Assembly: GCA_027924585.1 (NCBI GenBank) | Contig: BSBM01000076.1 | Coordinates: 10,214,001-10,278,000 of the forward strand | DNA: 64,000 bases | From: Larix kaempferi | Lineage: Eukaryota; Streptophyta; Pinopsida; Pinales; Pinaceae | Direction: 5' to 3' | Shown here: positions 1 to 9,442 of the stretch, in pieces | Layout of the letters: every line of letters starts with the position of its first letter | Numbering within the stretch: position 1 is the first letter of the stretch | Position numbers and translations under genes: made by a program | The notes under the pieces: generated by a model | The model's input: the letters and a program-made list of their open reading frames with translations, nothing else | What the model was told of the DNA's origin: nothing | Database searches by the model: none

Positions 1-1048
1 AAACAAAATTATTGTTTTTTTTCTTTCCGAGGGAAAAAAAGTAGAAACTTACAATTGAGAATGATTAATTTTTGTGTAGTTTGCAACTTTGGAAGTGATG
101 TTCAAGATGGTATGGAAACCATTTTTAGAAAACCTACATGTGCATGGCACAAGCGCCTTTGAACTCTTGGGTCCTATAAACATCAGATTTGACTTCATAA
201 ATATGAGTATTAGTTTTCTACATATATTTATGGATATTGTTTAGGGTGGGCTCAATGTTACATAGTTCGTCATTTGGTATTGACAGCTAACAAGTACCTT
301 TGCTTTGTTCCACCTTTACCTTATTCCACAGTTGTATTCTACGAGTTTTGTGGAATATTATGATAAGTGTTTCAGGGGATTATAAGCAGAGTTTTCAGTT
401 TAGGCTTCCAGCGTTCTATTTATAGCATTAGATGACACTATATTTGGATACCCATGGGGGAGATGGGCTTATATTCCGAATTTGGGTCAAATGGAGCAGT
501 GAATATGATTGGTTGAGATTCCAATTTTTTTGGAAGTTATTATTTTTAGAAAATAGTCAAATTAAGATAAATATTATATACCTAAGGACCCACTTGGGAG
601 ATTAGCCCATGGTTCTCCCTTGTTGTGTGTATTATCTACAAGACAATACTCTACATCAACTGGGTAAATATTAACTAGATAATGTAATTAGGTTATTCAT
701 GTATTTTTTGCCACGTTTCTGGTTTTTTATTATTTTCTTTTTTATTTATTGGCACGGAAATTGCTATTCTAAGCATGTAACTGGGAGTAGGGGTTTCCAA
801 ATTAAATCTTTTAATACTATAAAATTATAACATTATAGATTTTTAACTTTTATAATATTTATTTTAATACATAATTTTAAAAACTTTATAAATATTTTAT
901 TCATAAAAAATTACAAAGTTAAAATGATTTTGTATTTTAAATAATTATATTATACTTTCTCTTTTCAACTCAGAGTCTAAAACGTTATGGAATTGAATTG
1001 TTTGTTACTACTTTAACATAGTTAATGTAATTTTACAAAGTAGATAAT
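1..1048. other. AT-rich flank without recognisable gene
   Basis: This stretch is very AT-rich, especially from 790 to 960, and carries no open frame or element end that I recognise. The matching flank on the other side of the LINE (20397-20690) is equally AT-rich. The two were contiguous before the LINE inserted. Confidence 0.6.
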
Positions 1049-1064
1049 GGAATTTCATAGATTT
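1049..1064. repeat. LINE target-site duplication, left copy
   Basis: GGAATTTCATAGATTT lies directly outside the T-rich tract that is the poly(A) tail of the minus-strand LINE. It matches 20381-20396 (GGAAGTTCATAGATTT) with one mismatch over 16 bases, as expected for a target-primed insertion. Confidence 0.8.
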
Positions 1065-1469
1065 TTTATTTTTTTTTCTAGAAGAAAAAATAGTCTCTTG
1101 CTATTCATAGATGAATCAAAGAAACTACACAGGCAATCATGTCCAAAAGACATATTCGAAAATGATGATATACAATTCCATCACTAACAAAACGGATGAA
1201 TGAAAGGCCAATGCTACCATATAGGAACCAAGGGACAGAGTCCTGCATCTAGCCACTGATATGACCATGTTCTTTTCAACAAACATAAAGATAATATCCC
1301 ATAATCTACTCGAAGCATTCCAAGATAACTGTAATAAAATTAAGTACTAATTCTATAAAACCAGAAATACCAAAAAATACAAAACATGAAGGAAAAGAGT
1401 TGGGTATTCAATATAAGACTGCTTCCATTTCCTCCACAAGTTGATTCCCCTGATAGTGGTTGATCGTGG
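1065..1469 (-). mobile_element. LINE 3' end: ORF2 terminus, 3'UTR, poly(A)
   Basis: This is the 3' end of the LINE whose main body lies at 16881-20380. Read on the minus strand from 1464, 18 codons continue the RNase H frame that breaks off at 16881. They end at a TGA at 1408-1410. About 330 bases of 3'UTR follow, ending in an A-rich tail seen as a T-rich run near 1065-1078. Element A separates the two LINE parts. The frame rejoins without loss when A and one TSD copy are removed, so this is a real nested insertion. Confidence 0.8.
1465..1469. repeat. Element A target-site duplication, left copy
   Basis: CGTGG immediately precedes the left LTR. The right flank at 16881-16885 is CATGG. The only difference is a CG to CA change, the product expected from deamination of a methylated cytosine on the other strand. 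Confidence 0.75.
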
Positions 1470-2146
1470 TGTTGTCTTGGTTTTGCAACCAAGCTTTAGT
1501 GCTATGGGCACCTATCAACAAGTGATAGCAGTTTCAAATATTGAAAGTAAAAACAATAATTATAAATCTAAATCTAAACTAAACTAGCATGTGCATATAA
1601 CAAATAAAATTTTCTGAAAATGATTCAAGAACAAGAAATAAAAAGAATGAGTATTTTGTATTAATATACCTCAAATGGTGAGGATTTGTGTTGAGCAACT
1701 TCCAAGGTGAGTAGCTCCAAGATCCAAAGGTCTCTTCTCCAAGATAGCTACAATGGTCAAAAACTCATGAGAGATTTTGATAGCATGAGGATAGGATGAT
1801 GGATGGATGGAAAGTGAGGAGCCCCTACCACCTTTTTATAGTTTTTAGTGGTGGGGAATACCATTATGGTTTTGAGGAAACCAATGGTATTGACCAACAT
1901 GGTTTAGGTACCTTTTCCCTCCTTTTTCCTTTTTTGAATATTTTTAATATTTTTGGGAATTATGGACCCTTTTTGAGGGTTTTTTATGCTTTCTGAGGAA
2001 AAATATTCATTTTGAGGGGAAAAGGGGGTGTATTATGGTCTTTTGGTGACCTTTTGATGGCTTTAGAGGCTCAAATGGTGGAAAAGTGGACAAATGGGTC
2101 ATGTGAATAATGAAATGAGCTAGTGAGCACTTTTTGGGTGTCAACA
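1470..2146 (-). repeat. Element A left LTR (3' LTR by coding strand)
   Basis: This is a 677-bp long terminal repeat with TGTTG...CAACA ends. It matches 16224-16880 except for roughly 16 substitutions and a 20-bp insertion near 1977-1996. The minus strand carries a TATA box read from 1832-1840. The adjoining internal bases (2147 onward, minus strand) give only a weak purine tract, AGGGAGCA, as candidate polypurine tract. Confidence 0.9.
1832..1840 (-). promoter_or_regulatory. TATA box in left LTR of element A
   Basis: The minus strand reads TATAAAAAG here. The same motif is in the right LTR at 16586-16594, which would drive the element's genomic transcript toward gag. Confidence 0.5.
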
Positions 2147-3430
2147 GATTGCTCCCTAATGTGTGAGGGAAGGAGCTCATCGTATGGCCGATAGACATCA
2201 TAGTTCTTTTGTCTTTTTTCTGGGGTTTGGGGAAGAGAAGAGACCGGTTGGAGACTGGATCCACGGCCCTTGGAAGCTGCAAAATAAACAATATCACATG
2301 GCCTAAATATGAATGAGGAATAATCTCTGATAATGGACGAGGCGGGCATACCCATGCTCGTATCAAGACATATACATAACAATTAGTCCCAAGAAGGGGG
2401 ACCTGAATAATACATAAAAATCTGCTGGTACATCATAATGGTCCAAAGGGGACACTATTTTGGGATGTACTCATGATCATAACATGACTGATCTCCATAA
2501 CTGATACACTGGAATAAAGCGTCAACCGTTCTGAACAAGGTCTCAGAAGGGTTGATGAACTGCTGAAACTGAAGGTGTCCAACATCTGTAGGGACTCAAT
2601 GCCTGTGAGTCACCTCTGAGAAGTACATGTAACTGTATACTCGAGAGAGTATAAAACTGGGGTACATCGGAATATTGTCGCCATGCGCAACCCGGATATC
2701 TATAGAAAAAATGTAACTGGTTGTTTCCATAAATAGACTCTCAAATGTGGAAGAATCAGGTGGTATCCGGGGTCTTGAACAAATACCTGAACAGACCAAT
2801 ACCCTGTGCGAGTCTCAATGATGCGATCAAGGTGTTGAAGTCAAGCATGTGAGAAACAACCATCTAGAGAGGCACTGAGGACTCTTCTCGAAATGGTTCG
2901 TAGGCACTCATCATAAATGGTGATGAGTCGAAGACACAGGGACCTCTAGGTCTATCCTCTGGAATAAATTTGGTTGTCGTCGACAGAGGGAGACCAGCAA
3001 CTAAAAAGGCAATGATGTTTCCTTGATAGGAGCACGAGGTGTAGAACTGAAGTGTGGTAGTACTGATGGTAGGACTGACATACTTGTGGGGATGGGAAGT
3101 AACTGGGGTCATAGAGTGGGTAGACACAAACTTCCTTTGTTCAGAGCATGATGACATGGTTGACCTGGCAACGTAGGGAACTGACTTGTAGGTGCGGGGA
3201 TCATAGCTTTTAGGGACTGAAGGGTATGTATTGACTCTGGGGGGTCAAGCTGATGGGTGCTATAGAGGGATTCTTAGGGTGACATACTGCAGAATACTCT
3301 GAACAAAGGCGACTGAAATGGGGAAGCTGCCATATGAGTAGACGTGATCTGTTATGGCGCCGAGAAGCACCATTGGGTCCTTCTTCGTAGTTTTAATGAG
3401 CTCCAAGAAGGGATAAAAGTGTGCTATGAA
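2147..3430. other. Element A internal region of unknown content
   Basis: This stretch lies between the left LTR and the repeat arrays upstream of the antisense gene. Minus-strand open stretches exist (2596-2799, 2864-3157, 3260-3490) but I recognise no family in them. It is noticeably less AT-rich than the flanking intergenic DNA. It may be a decayed extra reading frame, as Tat-lineage elements often carry additional sequence between integrase and the 3' LTR. Confidence 0.4.
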
Positions 3431-3635
3431 ATGGTACTGTCCTGTGGATTTTGTGAGCTCAGGACTGTTCGTTCTCATGGGTGCTTTCATTTTTAAGGAG
3501 TCTGAAAATGATAAGAAGACTCTGCAGTGGTTGTGAGTACCGTCCTGTGGGTTTTTACGAGCCCAGGATGGTGATTGCTCGTGGTCGCTTTCATGTTTAG
3601 AGAGTCTGAAAGCGGTAAGGGGACTCCATTGGTGT
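3431..3635 (+). repeat. Two-copy ~103-bp tandem repeat
   Basis: Two adjacent diverged copies start near 3434 and 3535. They share the blocks GTCCTGTGG, a CTTTCAT segment and a GAGTCTGAAA segment at a spacing of about 103 bases. Shorter related motifs (TTTTTCGTAA and CCCGAAAAAG) recur up to 3940. Confidence 0.6.
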
Positions 3636-3952
3636 TCTTTTTCGTAAGTTAGTCTCCAAGGCCCGAAAAAGCCTAAAATGATGCAAATGGAGAACTCTTC
3701 TAGCCGATGTGACTAGAGTATTCCTTTTTCGTAATTAGTCTACAAGGTCCGGAAAAGGGGTAAACTTATACCAGGTAGACGCCCTTTCAGATACGTTTAG
3801 CAAGCATGAAAGGAAGCAAGGTTGCTCAGTTATCTTTTCATTGTTTTAGGAGTCATAAAAGAGCTTAACATAAACTCCCTAAGTGCCTTTTTCATAAAAG
3901 GGATTGCTCGGCCCGAAAAAGGGGTAAAAATATACCGAACAAAAAGGGATTG

Positions 3953-4549
3953 ATGAGAGTGAGAAATGATCTCAAGCATCATCACGAGCACGGAAAACTG
4001 AATCCGACGATATCAAACTTGTCAAAAGCGGGCGACGACCAATGAGGCACGCGAACCAAGGCGACGAGGGGGCATGGTAAAAATGCCCAAAAAATCTAGA
4101 GGTGAGAGCGAGAAATGATCTCAAGCGTCATCAGGAGCGCGAAAAATTGAATCCGGCGATATAAGACTCGTAAAAAATGGACGACAGCCGATGTGGCACG
4201 CAAACCAAGGTGACAAGGGGGCATGGTAAAAATGCCCAAAAAATCTGGAGGTGAGAGCGAGAAATGATCTCAAGCATCATCACGAGCGGGGGAAAACTGA
4301 ATCCGGTGATATAAGACTCATCAAAAATGGATGATGGTCGATGTGGCACACAAACCGAGGCGACGAGGGGGCATGGTAAAAATGCCCGAGGAATCTAGGT
4401 GTGAGAGAGAGAAATGATCTCAAGCATCATCACAAGCGCGGAAAATTGAATCCGGCGATATAAGACTTGTTAAAAATAGAGAACGGTCGATGTGGCACGC
4501 AAACCGAGGCAACGAGGGCATGAAAAAATGGTCAAAAAATGGACCTGGT
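3953..4549 (+). repeat. Four-copy ~149-bp tandem repeat upstream of antisense promoter
   Basis: Units start at about 3953, 4102, 4251 and 4401. Each opens with GAGAAATGATCTCAAGC, contains a variant of GGCACGCAAACC, and closes with GGCATGGTAAAAATGCCC. The array ends about 125 bases before the TATA box at 4673 on the plus strand, so it could act as an upstream element of the antisense gene. Tandem repeats in the 3' internal region are a known habit of Tat/Ogre-type elements and a source of satellites. Confidence 0.85.
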
Positions 4550-4672
4550 GAAAACAAGAAAAGGAAATAACTGTCATGAAGTTCTCGCTATTCTGATTCC
4601 GACGGTACCAACGGTTTGAGAAACGGACGTCGTATGACACCGGAATGGTTGATTGAAAAATGGTGGAATTTC

Positions 4673-4680
4673 TATAAATA
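4673..4680 (+). promoter_or_regulatory. TATA box of antisense PMD gene
   Basis: TATAAATA sits on the plus strand, opposite to the transcription of element A. It is followed by about 115 bases of leader and a good splice donor at 4796. It lies just downstream of the 149-bp array and about 500 bases upstream of the PMD start codon. A transcription start near 4705 is inferred. Confidence 0.55.
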
Positions 4681-4795
4681 GGGCGTGGGGCCCATATGAT
4701 GTGTCATTGTTACGTATGAGTTTGGTAGAGCAATCAGAGCTCTTTCTTGATTTTTGGGAGATTTGACCGTTGGTTTTCGATTCTGCGAGTTTTAG

Positions 4796-5174
4796 GTAAC
4801 CCTATTCGCCTTAGCCTTTTCAATTATGTCTTTTTTGGTTAGCGATGGGCCCCCGAAGGCCGCGAAATTCCATGTTGGCCTTCCAACGTGGAATATCGCG
4901 GGTTTTGTGTCTTTTGCCGCGATGGACATCGCGGGTTTGAGGCTAACAGTCACGATGTTCATCACGACTGTCCGGCTGAAAGTCACGATGTTCATCGCGA
5001 GTATGGGGGCGATAGTCGCGATGTTCATCGCGACTGTCTGGTCAATACTCGCGATGTTCATTGCGGGTTCTTGGATGAAAGCCGCGATGATCATCACTGC
5101 TTTTGATAGAAAAGCCATGATGGTATTTTTTGAAAAATTTTCTCTGGTTCTAAAAGTTTCTTTTTTTTTGGCAG
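4796..5174 (+). other. Putative intron 1 of antisense PMD gene
   Basis: The donor reads AG|GTAACC at 4794-4801. The acceptor is a long T tract followed by GGCAG|G at 5161-5175, two bases before the PMD start codon at 5176. The 379-bp interval contains the 33-bp repeat array, so the array would be spliced out of the mRNA. The alternative is that a repeat-encoded open frame (4826-5182, 11-residue repeats) is translated. I consider that less likely, because both strands are open through the repeats simply because the period is a multiple of three. Confidence 0.5.
4916..5123 (+). repeat. 33-bp palindromic tandem repeat, array 1
   Basis: Six full 33-bp units start at 4916, 4949, 4982, 5015, 5048 and 5081, plus a partial unit. 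The core is GTCGCGATGTTCATCGCGA, a near-perfect palindrome with stem TCGCGATG/CATCGCGA. A second array with the same period and the same GYCGCGATG..CA.CGCG core lies at 15718-16015 in the leader of element A. Confidence 0.9.
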
Positions 5175-5627
5175 GATGTTGAGGAGACCATTGGTTTCAT
5201 GGCGAGAGCGAGAGATGGAGGATGATTTGATGGTTCGGATTCGGACTGATCAGGGGGTCCGGCAGGCTCTGGCTGTGAGTGGACTCCTGAAGATCACTCA
5301 GATTCCACCGATGCGTTCAGTAGAACCGCTATTGAACAAATTGGTGAGTTTGTGGGTTCCTGCAGAGGGTGCCTTTATTGTTGGGGGTGAGAGGTTGGAG
5401 ATCACCCTTACTGATGTATATTTCCTTACCGGGTTACCTCGCTTAGGGGAGGTTAGGGATCTTCTGCCGAGGATCCCGACAGGTGTGGACATGGAGGATC
5501 TCTTGGAGACCTTCTGTGTTGCTCAGGCGATTGTGCAGAACAACGCTTTGATCATGATATCTTTGCGGGAGTGGGACATGCGCGCTGTTGGGCTTGTGTT
5601 CTGCGGGTCTTGGGTGCCGCGGCGCCA

Positions 5628-5654
5628 CATCGTTTGTCGGGGGGACAAACGATG
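5628..5654. repeat. 11-bp perfect inverted repeat at PMD frameshift
   Basis: CATCGTTTGTC (5628-5638) and GACAAACGATG (5644-5654) form an 11-bp stem around five G residues. The PMD reading frame changes exactly at this G run. Confidence 0.8.
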
Positions 5655-6039
5655 ATGGTGGATTCTGTGCTGAGGGGGACCTACTATGCATGGGGTTAGA
5701 CGTTTTTGGCTGGTGTCCGGAGAGATCTGGACAAGGTCAGTCGGGAGGGGGGAGAGTTCTGCTATGCCTCCTTTTTTTGTTGTTTTTTCTTCGAGCGGGT
5801 ACCGACTTTGTGGCCACGGGTGCCGGTTCGAGACGGTTTGGTGAGCGAGCCGCGCATGGTGCGGTGGGGGCAGATGATGCCCCGCGGTGGTGGTGGTATC
5901 CGTGGGTTTTTTTCGCAGGATATGTATGAGAAGTGGGAGAAGATCCCCCTGTTGATTGAGGATTATCCATATGCTGGTATGGATTATCGAGGAGATCCGA
6001 AGATGCCTTGAGCCCGGGGACAGGCCTGGGGTTTTGATG

Positions 6040-6143
6040 GTATGTTTTGTGTTTTTGTTCTCTACTATATCATGTGTTTTAGATGTGTTTGTTATGATTG
6101 TAGTTAGATATTTATATGATGGTTCACTTGCGTGATTGTGCAG
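6040..6143 (+). other. Putative intron 2 of antisense PMD gene
   Basis: This is a 104-bp T-rich interval with donor GATG|GTATGT and acceptor GATTGTGCAG|ATG. Joining 6039 to 6144 gives a GAT codon and keeps one phase from the FERVP exon to the TAG at 6601. Without splicing, the two parts are in different frames. Confidence 0.6.
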
Positions 6144-6749
6144 ATGTTGGTCTTGTACCACCGGCCGACTATGTGGCTCATAGGGGACGGGCGATGGTGG
6201 TCATTCCACCTCTTGTAGCGGTACCGCCTCCGCATGGTCGAGGATTTGGGGCTCCTGGTTGAGGAGCTGGGCCTCGAGATGATGCTGTGGAGGGTGTTCG
6301 AGAGACACTAGACATGATCCTAGCAGGATTTCCAGAGGATGGGTGGAGGGATTTGGATCGAGACATTGTCGAGTGTTGTTTCGATGCGCCTCGTGAGTGG
6401 CGCTCGATTTTGCTGAGAGCAGCATTGTTGGCAGCTGAGTGGAGGGAGGGGGCTCGGCAGGATCAGGCAAGGCCGGTGGAGGGGAGGATTCGTTTATGAG
6501 ATGATCCAGCGGGGTCGGTGGAGAGGAGAGTGCGGGCTCGGTATGATCCGACGGGGCTAGCGGAGGAGGGGCCAGAGGAGCCTGGAGACCGTGATGATTA
6601 GATGATATTGTATCTGCCCCCAATTGCTGATGAGCATATGGGAAAGTACTTTTTTGTACCGCTGATGTATTTTTGTATATTGGTTGCTGAGGGCACCTAT
6701 GACATGTTTTGACTATATTATGATGTATATATGTATGTGATTTGGTATA

Positions 6750-6912
6750 TAGTCGTCGATGCACATGGATGCATTCATTGTCTTTTTGTTTGCCCGTGGA
6801 GGCACATGTTATGCACGTGGATGCATTATTTTTATTTTTGTATATGCCCGTGGAGGCACATGTTATGCATGTGGATGCATTTTTGTTTATGCCCGTGGAG
6901 GTACATTTGTGT
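6750..6912 (+). repeat. Three-copy short tandem repeat with GATGCA motifs
   Basis: CCCGTGGAGGCACATG-type motifs start at 6793, 6847 and 6892, alternating with TGGATGCAT motifs (units of 45-54 bases). The array lies between the end of the antisense gene and the end of the minus-strand aRNH frame, i.e. where both convergent transcripts would terminate. Confidence 0.7.
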
Positions 6913-7345
6913 TTATGATATGTTTTTGATTGGTGTGCCAGTCAAAAATGTTGTTGGCCATATGGTATGCTACACTGTTGAGATTCCTTGGGACATGTGT
7001 GAAAGAAATGGATTCAAACTATCGAACCATTTGTTTAGTGCGCAAGAATTTTCTGAAAAGACAGGGATCGCATACCTGGTAATCATTGTTGAGCTGGGAA
7101 ACAAGGAGTTGTGAGTCCAAGAAAACATTAAGGTGATGTATGCTCATTTGGATAGTTGCGGCCAGGAGACCGGTCACGACATCGTATTCAGCTTGGTTGT
7201 TGGTGGTGGCACCTAAACACACTCCATCGATGTGGATCAACTCATGTGAAGGGGAATATATTACCCAAGCTGCGGAGGCCAGATTGGGGGACCAACGGCT
7301 TGCACCATCAGTGAAATCGACGTAGCAGAGTGGAACAGGATCCAT
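6887..7345 (-). pseudogene. Second, archaeal-type-like RNase H (aRNH), element A
   Basis: This frame starts at an ATG at 7345, about 100 bases after the integrase stop and in another phase, so it is a separate unit. It shows an RNase H core: DFTDGAS with the first aspartate, NNQAEYD with the glutamate, FLDSQLLVSQLNNDYQV with the second aspartate, and HVPRNLNSVAYHMANN, where the usual final aspartate of ADxLAN is tyrosine. A TAG at 7019 interrupts the domain and the frame closes at 6887. In Tat-lineage elements a second, host-derived aRNH supplements the original RNase H and would degrade RNA in RNA-DNA hybrids during reverse transcription. The first three catalytic residues are kept. Its place after integrase rather than before it is worth noting. 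Confidence 0.8.
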
Positions 7346-7446
7346 CTGTGGTCATGCAGAGAAAACAAATATTTAGGTTTTTTGAATTTTTTGTGAAAAA
7401 CAAAATAATACTGTACAATAATGGACGGTGGTGTCCATTAAATTTA

Positions 7447-7930
7447 CTATGTGTAAAATCGCTTGAGGTAAAACCCGTTGCATGGGTTGCGTAGGGGGTT
7501 TCCTTCTGAATCGGTCAGAATGTATGCCCCCTGTCCAAGGAAAGTGTGTATAATATATGGGCCTTGCCACATGGACACAAACTTTCCTTTCCCAGTTTTT
7601 TCATGAGCCTGATCGTAGGCGAGGACAAGGTCCCCTTTAGTAAAAGTTCTTGGGTGGACATGTTTTTCATAACTCAGTTTGGATCGGTTCTTGGCTGCTT
7701 CCATGGTTTGAAGGGCTATGCACCGATCTTCATTGGCATGCTCTAGGAGTAGTAAGCGTTGCTCAATTGGGGAAGTCCGATAGGAGTTCAACGGCCATAT
7801 GTAGGGATGGAATCTGGCACTCAATGGGGAGGACGGATTCGACACTGTGAACTAAGTGGAAAGGGGTAAAACTGGTGGTGGTTTTGGTTGACGTGCGGTA
7901 TGCCCATAGTGTCGGGAAGAGCATGTGGTG
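7447..7930 (-). pseudogene. Element A integrase C-terminal part
   Basis: This continues the integrase after the nonsense codon at 7931. It reads HMLFPTLWAYRTSTKT, then shifts frame near 7840. The C-terminal part has the KGDLVLAYDQ and FVSMWQGPYIIHTFLGQGAYIL segments, the GPY/F-type module of Ty3/gypsy integrases. It ends YLKRFYT with a stop at 7447. Confidence 0.85.
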
Positions 7931-9442
7931 TCAATTTGATTTGTGTTTGTCTACAGTGCACTGGAGGATGGTTTTCAAAATTTTGTTGATCGCTTCGACT
8001 TGGTCGTTCCCTTGGGGGTAGTAGGAGGAAGAGAAATGGTGTTCAAATTTTAGTAAGGTTGATAGTTCTCTCCAGATGGCATCTTCAAAGTGAGAGCTGT
8101 GGTCTGAGACGAGTTGCTTTGGCACTCCAAAACGAGCGATAACATGGTTTAGGAAAAAATGTGCTGCGGTGTCGGCCTTGCAATTGTAAGTTGGCATGGC
8201 TTCCACCCACTTGGTGAAATAATCTACGGCCATAATAATGTGTTTATGAATGCCGGCTGACGTGAGATTGCAATCAAGGAAGTCGATGGCCCATTTGCAG
8301 AATGGTCCGACAGTGACGACTGGATGAAGGGGGGCGGGTGGGTTTCTTGCCTTGGGGGCAAAAAGTTGGCAGTTTTGACAATGTTTGACTACGGTGATGC
8401 AATCAGTAAATAATGAAGGCCAAAAGTAACCTGCGCGGATGATCGTTTGGGCGGTGGCCATGCCGGAGAAGTGGCCTCTACAGGCACTGCTATGGCAGTC
8501 ATTAAGGACTTGTTCTGCCTCGTTATGATATAGACAACGTTGTAATATGGTATCGACGCCGCGTCGATAAAGGACATCGCCTAATAGGAGGTATCGGGGG
8601 GTGTGGTGTCGTATATGACGGCGTCCGTCACGATCAATGTGGGGTCGAAATTTTTGTGTGCGGAGGTAGATTAATATGTCACCGTACCATGGGTCGTCAG
8701 ACGAAATGATGAAAATGTGATCGTCAATGAGATCCGTTTGAATAGCGGGTGATGATGAAGAGGATGGGAGATCTGTGATGAGTTGAGCGAGTGCTAGGGC
8801 CTTAGTGCTCTTTGGGGTTTTGAAAGTTAGGTCGTACTCTTGCAGGATAATCACCCATTTAGCTACGCGGCCTTGAAGAAGGCAACGCGTCAAGAGGTAA
8901 ACCATAGGATTGGAATTGGCTACGACTGTGGTGTGGCTCAGGAGAATATAATGTCGCAGCTTTTGTACTGAAAAAACGACGGCGAGGGCCATCTTTTCTT
9001 CATGTGGGTATCGGAGGGGTGGGCCGGACAAGCTCTGGCTTACATAGTAGATGACATGCTCTTGGAGAGTAGTATCTTCTTGTACAAGAACTCCAGATAT
9101 GGCATGCTCATATGCTGAAACATAGAGGGTGAAATCTGGAGGAGAAATCAACGGGGCGTTTGTGAGTGCTTTGTTTAAGTCGGTGAAAGTTGTCTCTGCT
9201 TGTTGGTCCCATATGAAACAGGTATGTAGACGTAGTAGTTGTAGGAAACCGTGGACCGTTGTGGCATAGTCAGGGACAAAGCGGCAGAGGAAGTTGGACC
9301 TCCCTTGAAGGCTTTGAAGTTGTCTTAATGTACGAAGTGACGATAATTCTAGAATGGCTTGGAATTTTAAGGGGTCTACAGTGATGCCTTTTTTCTGAGA
9401 TAACAAACCCCAGCAAGCGACCTGATGTAATGCAAAAGACAC
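7931..9442 (-). pseudogene. Element A RT end, degenerate RNase H and integrase core
   Basis: A 503-codon open stretch begins in the RT thumb (SLQGRSNFLCRFVPDY). The Ty3/gypsy RNase H follows but has lost catalytic residues: the usual DAS motif reads SAY (LYVSAYEHAISG) and the usual TDH reads ANS (VVANSNPM). Next come Tat/Athila-typical DPWYGDILIYL, the HHCC zinc-binding region (CHSSACRGH and CQNC), and the integrase core with WAIDFLDC, VSDHSSHF and a glutamate in DQVEAINK. The stop at 7931 falls where a tryptophan (TGG) is expected. The frame overlaps the preceding RT frame because of a frameshift in an A run near 9390 on the minus strand. Confidence 0.9.

Larger units (their letters stand above)
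5175..6601 (+). pseudogene. Antisense plant mobile domain (PMD) gene in element A
   Basis: The first exon frame (5176-5655) contains a PMD signature: a helix ending in LVSLWVP, then FIVGGERLEITLTDVYFLTGLP (about residues 71-92), which matches the F..GE.TITL.DV..L.GLP core of the family also found in MAIN/MAIL1. The frame shifts in a G run at 5639-5643 and continues through MVDSVLRGTYYAWG, a stop at 5697, then an FERVPTLWPRVP block like the ERFP..RP segment of PMDs. A short intron (6040-6143) joins in phase to an exon open to a TAG at 6599-6601. Three TGA codons (6009, 6260, 6497) interrupt the spliced frame, all explicable as CGA to TGA. PMD proteins act in transposon silencing and development in plants and recur within transposons; the role here is unknown. 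The gene opposes gag-pol transcription. Confidence 0.7.

Noticed and set aside
4792-5182. 11-residue protein repeats on both strands through the 33-bp array
   Set aside because: A 33-bp period keeps frames open on both strands automatically; array 2 does the same. More likely non-coding repeats, here intronic.
5523-6764. Long minus-strand open stretches (up to 212 codons) opposite the PMD region
   Set aside because: Proline/histidine-rich mirror images of a GC-rich, glycine-rich coding strand; no family motif, while the plus strand shows PMD motifs and splice sites.
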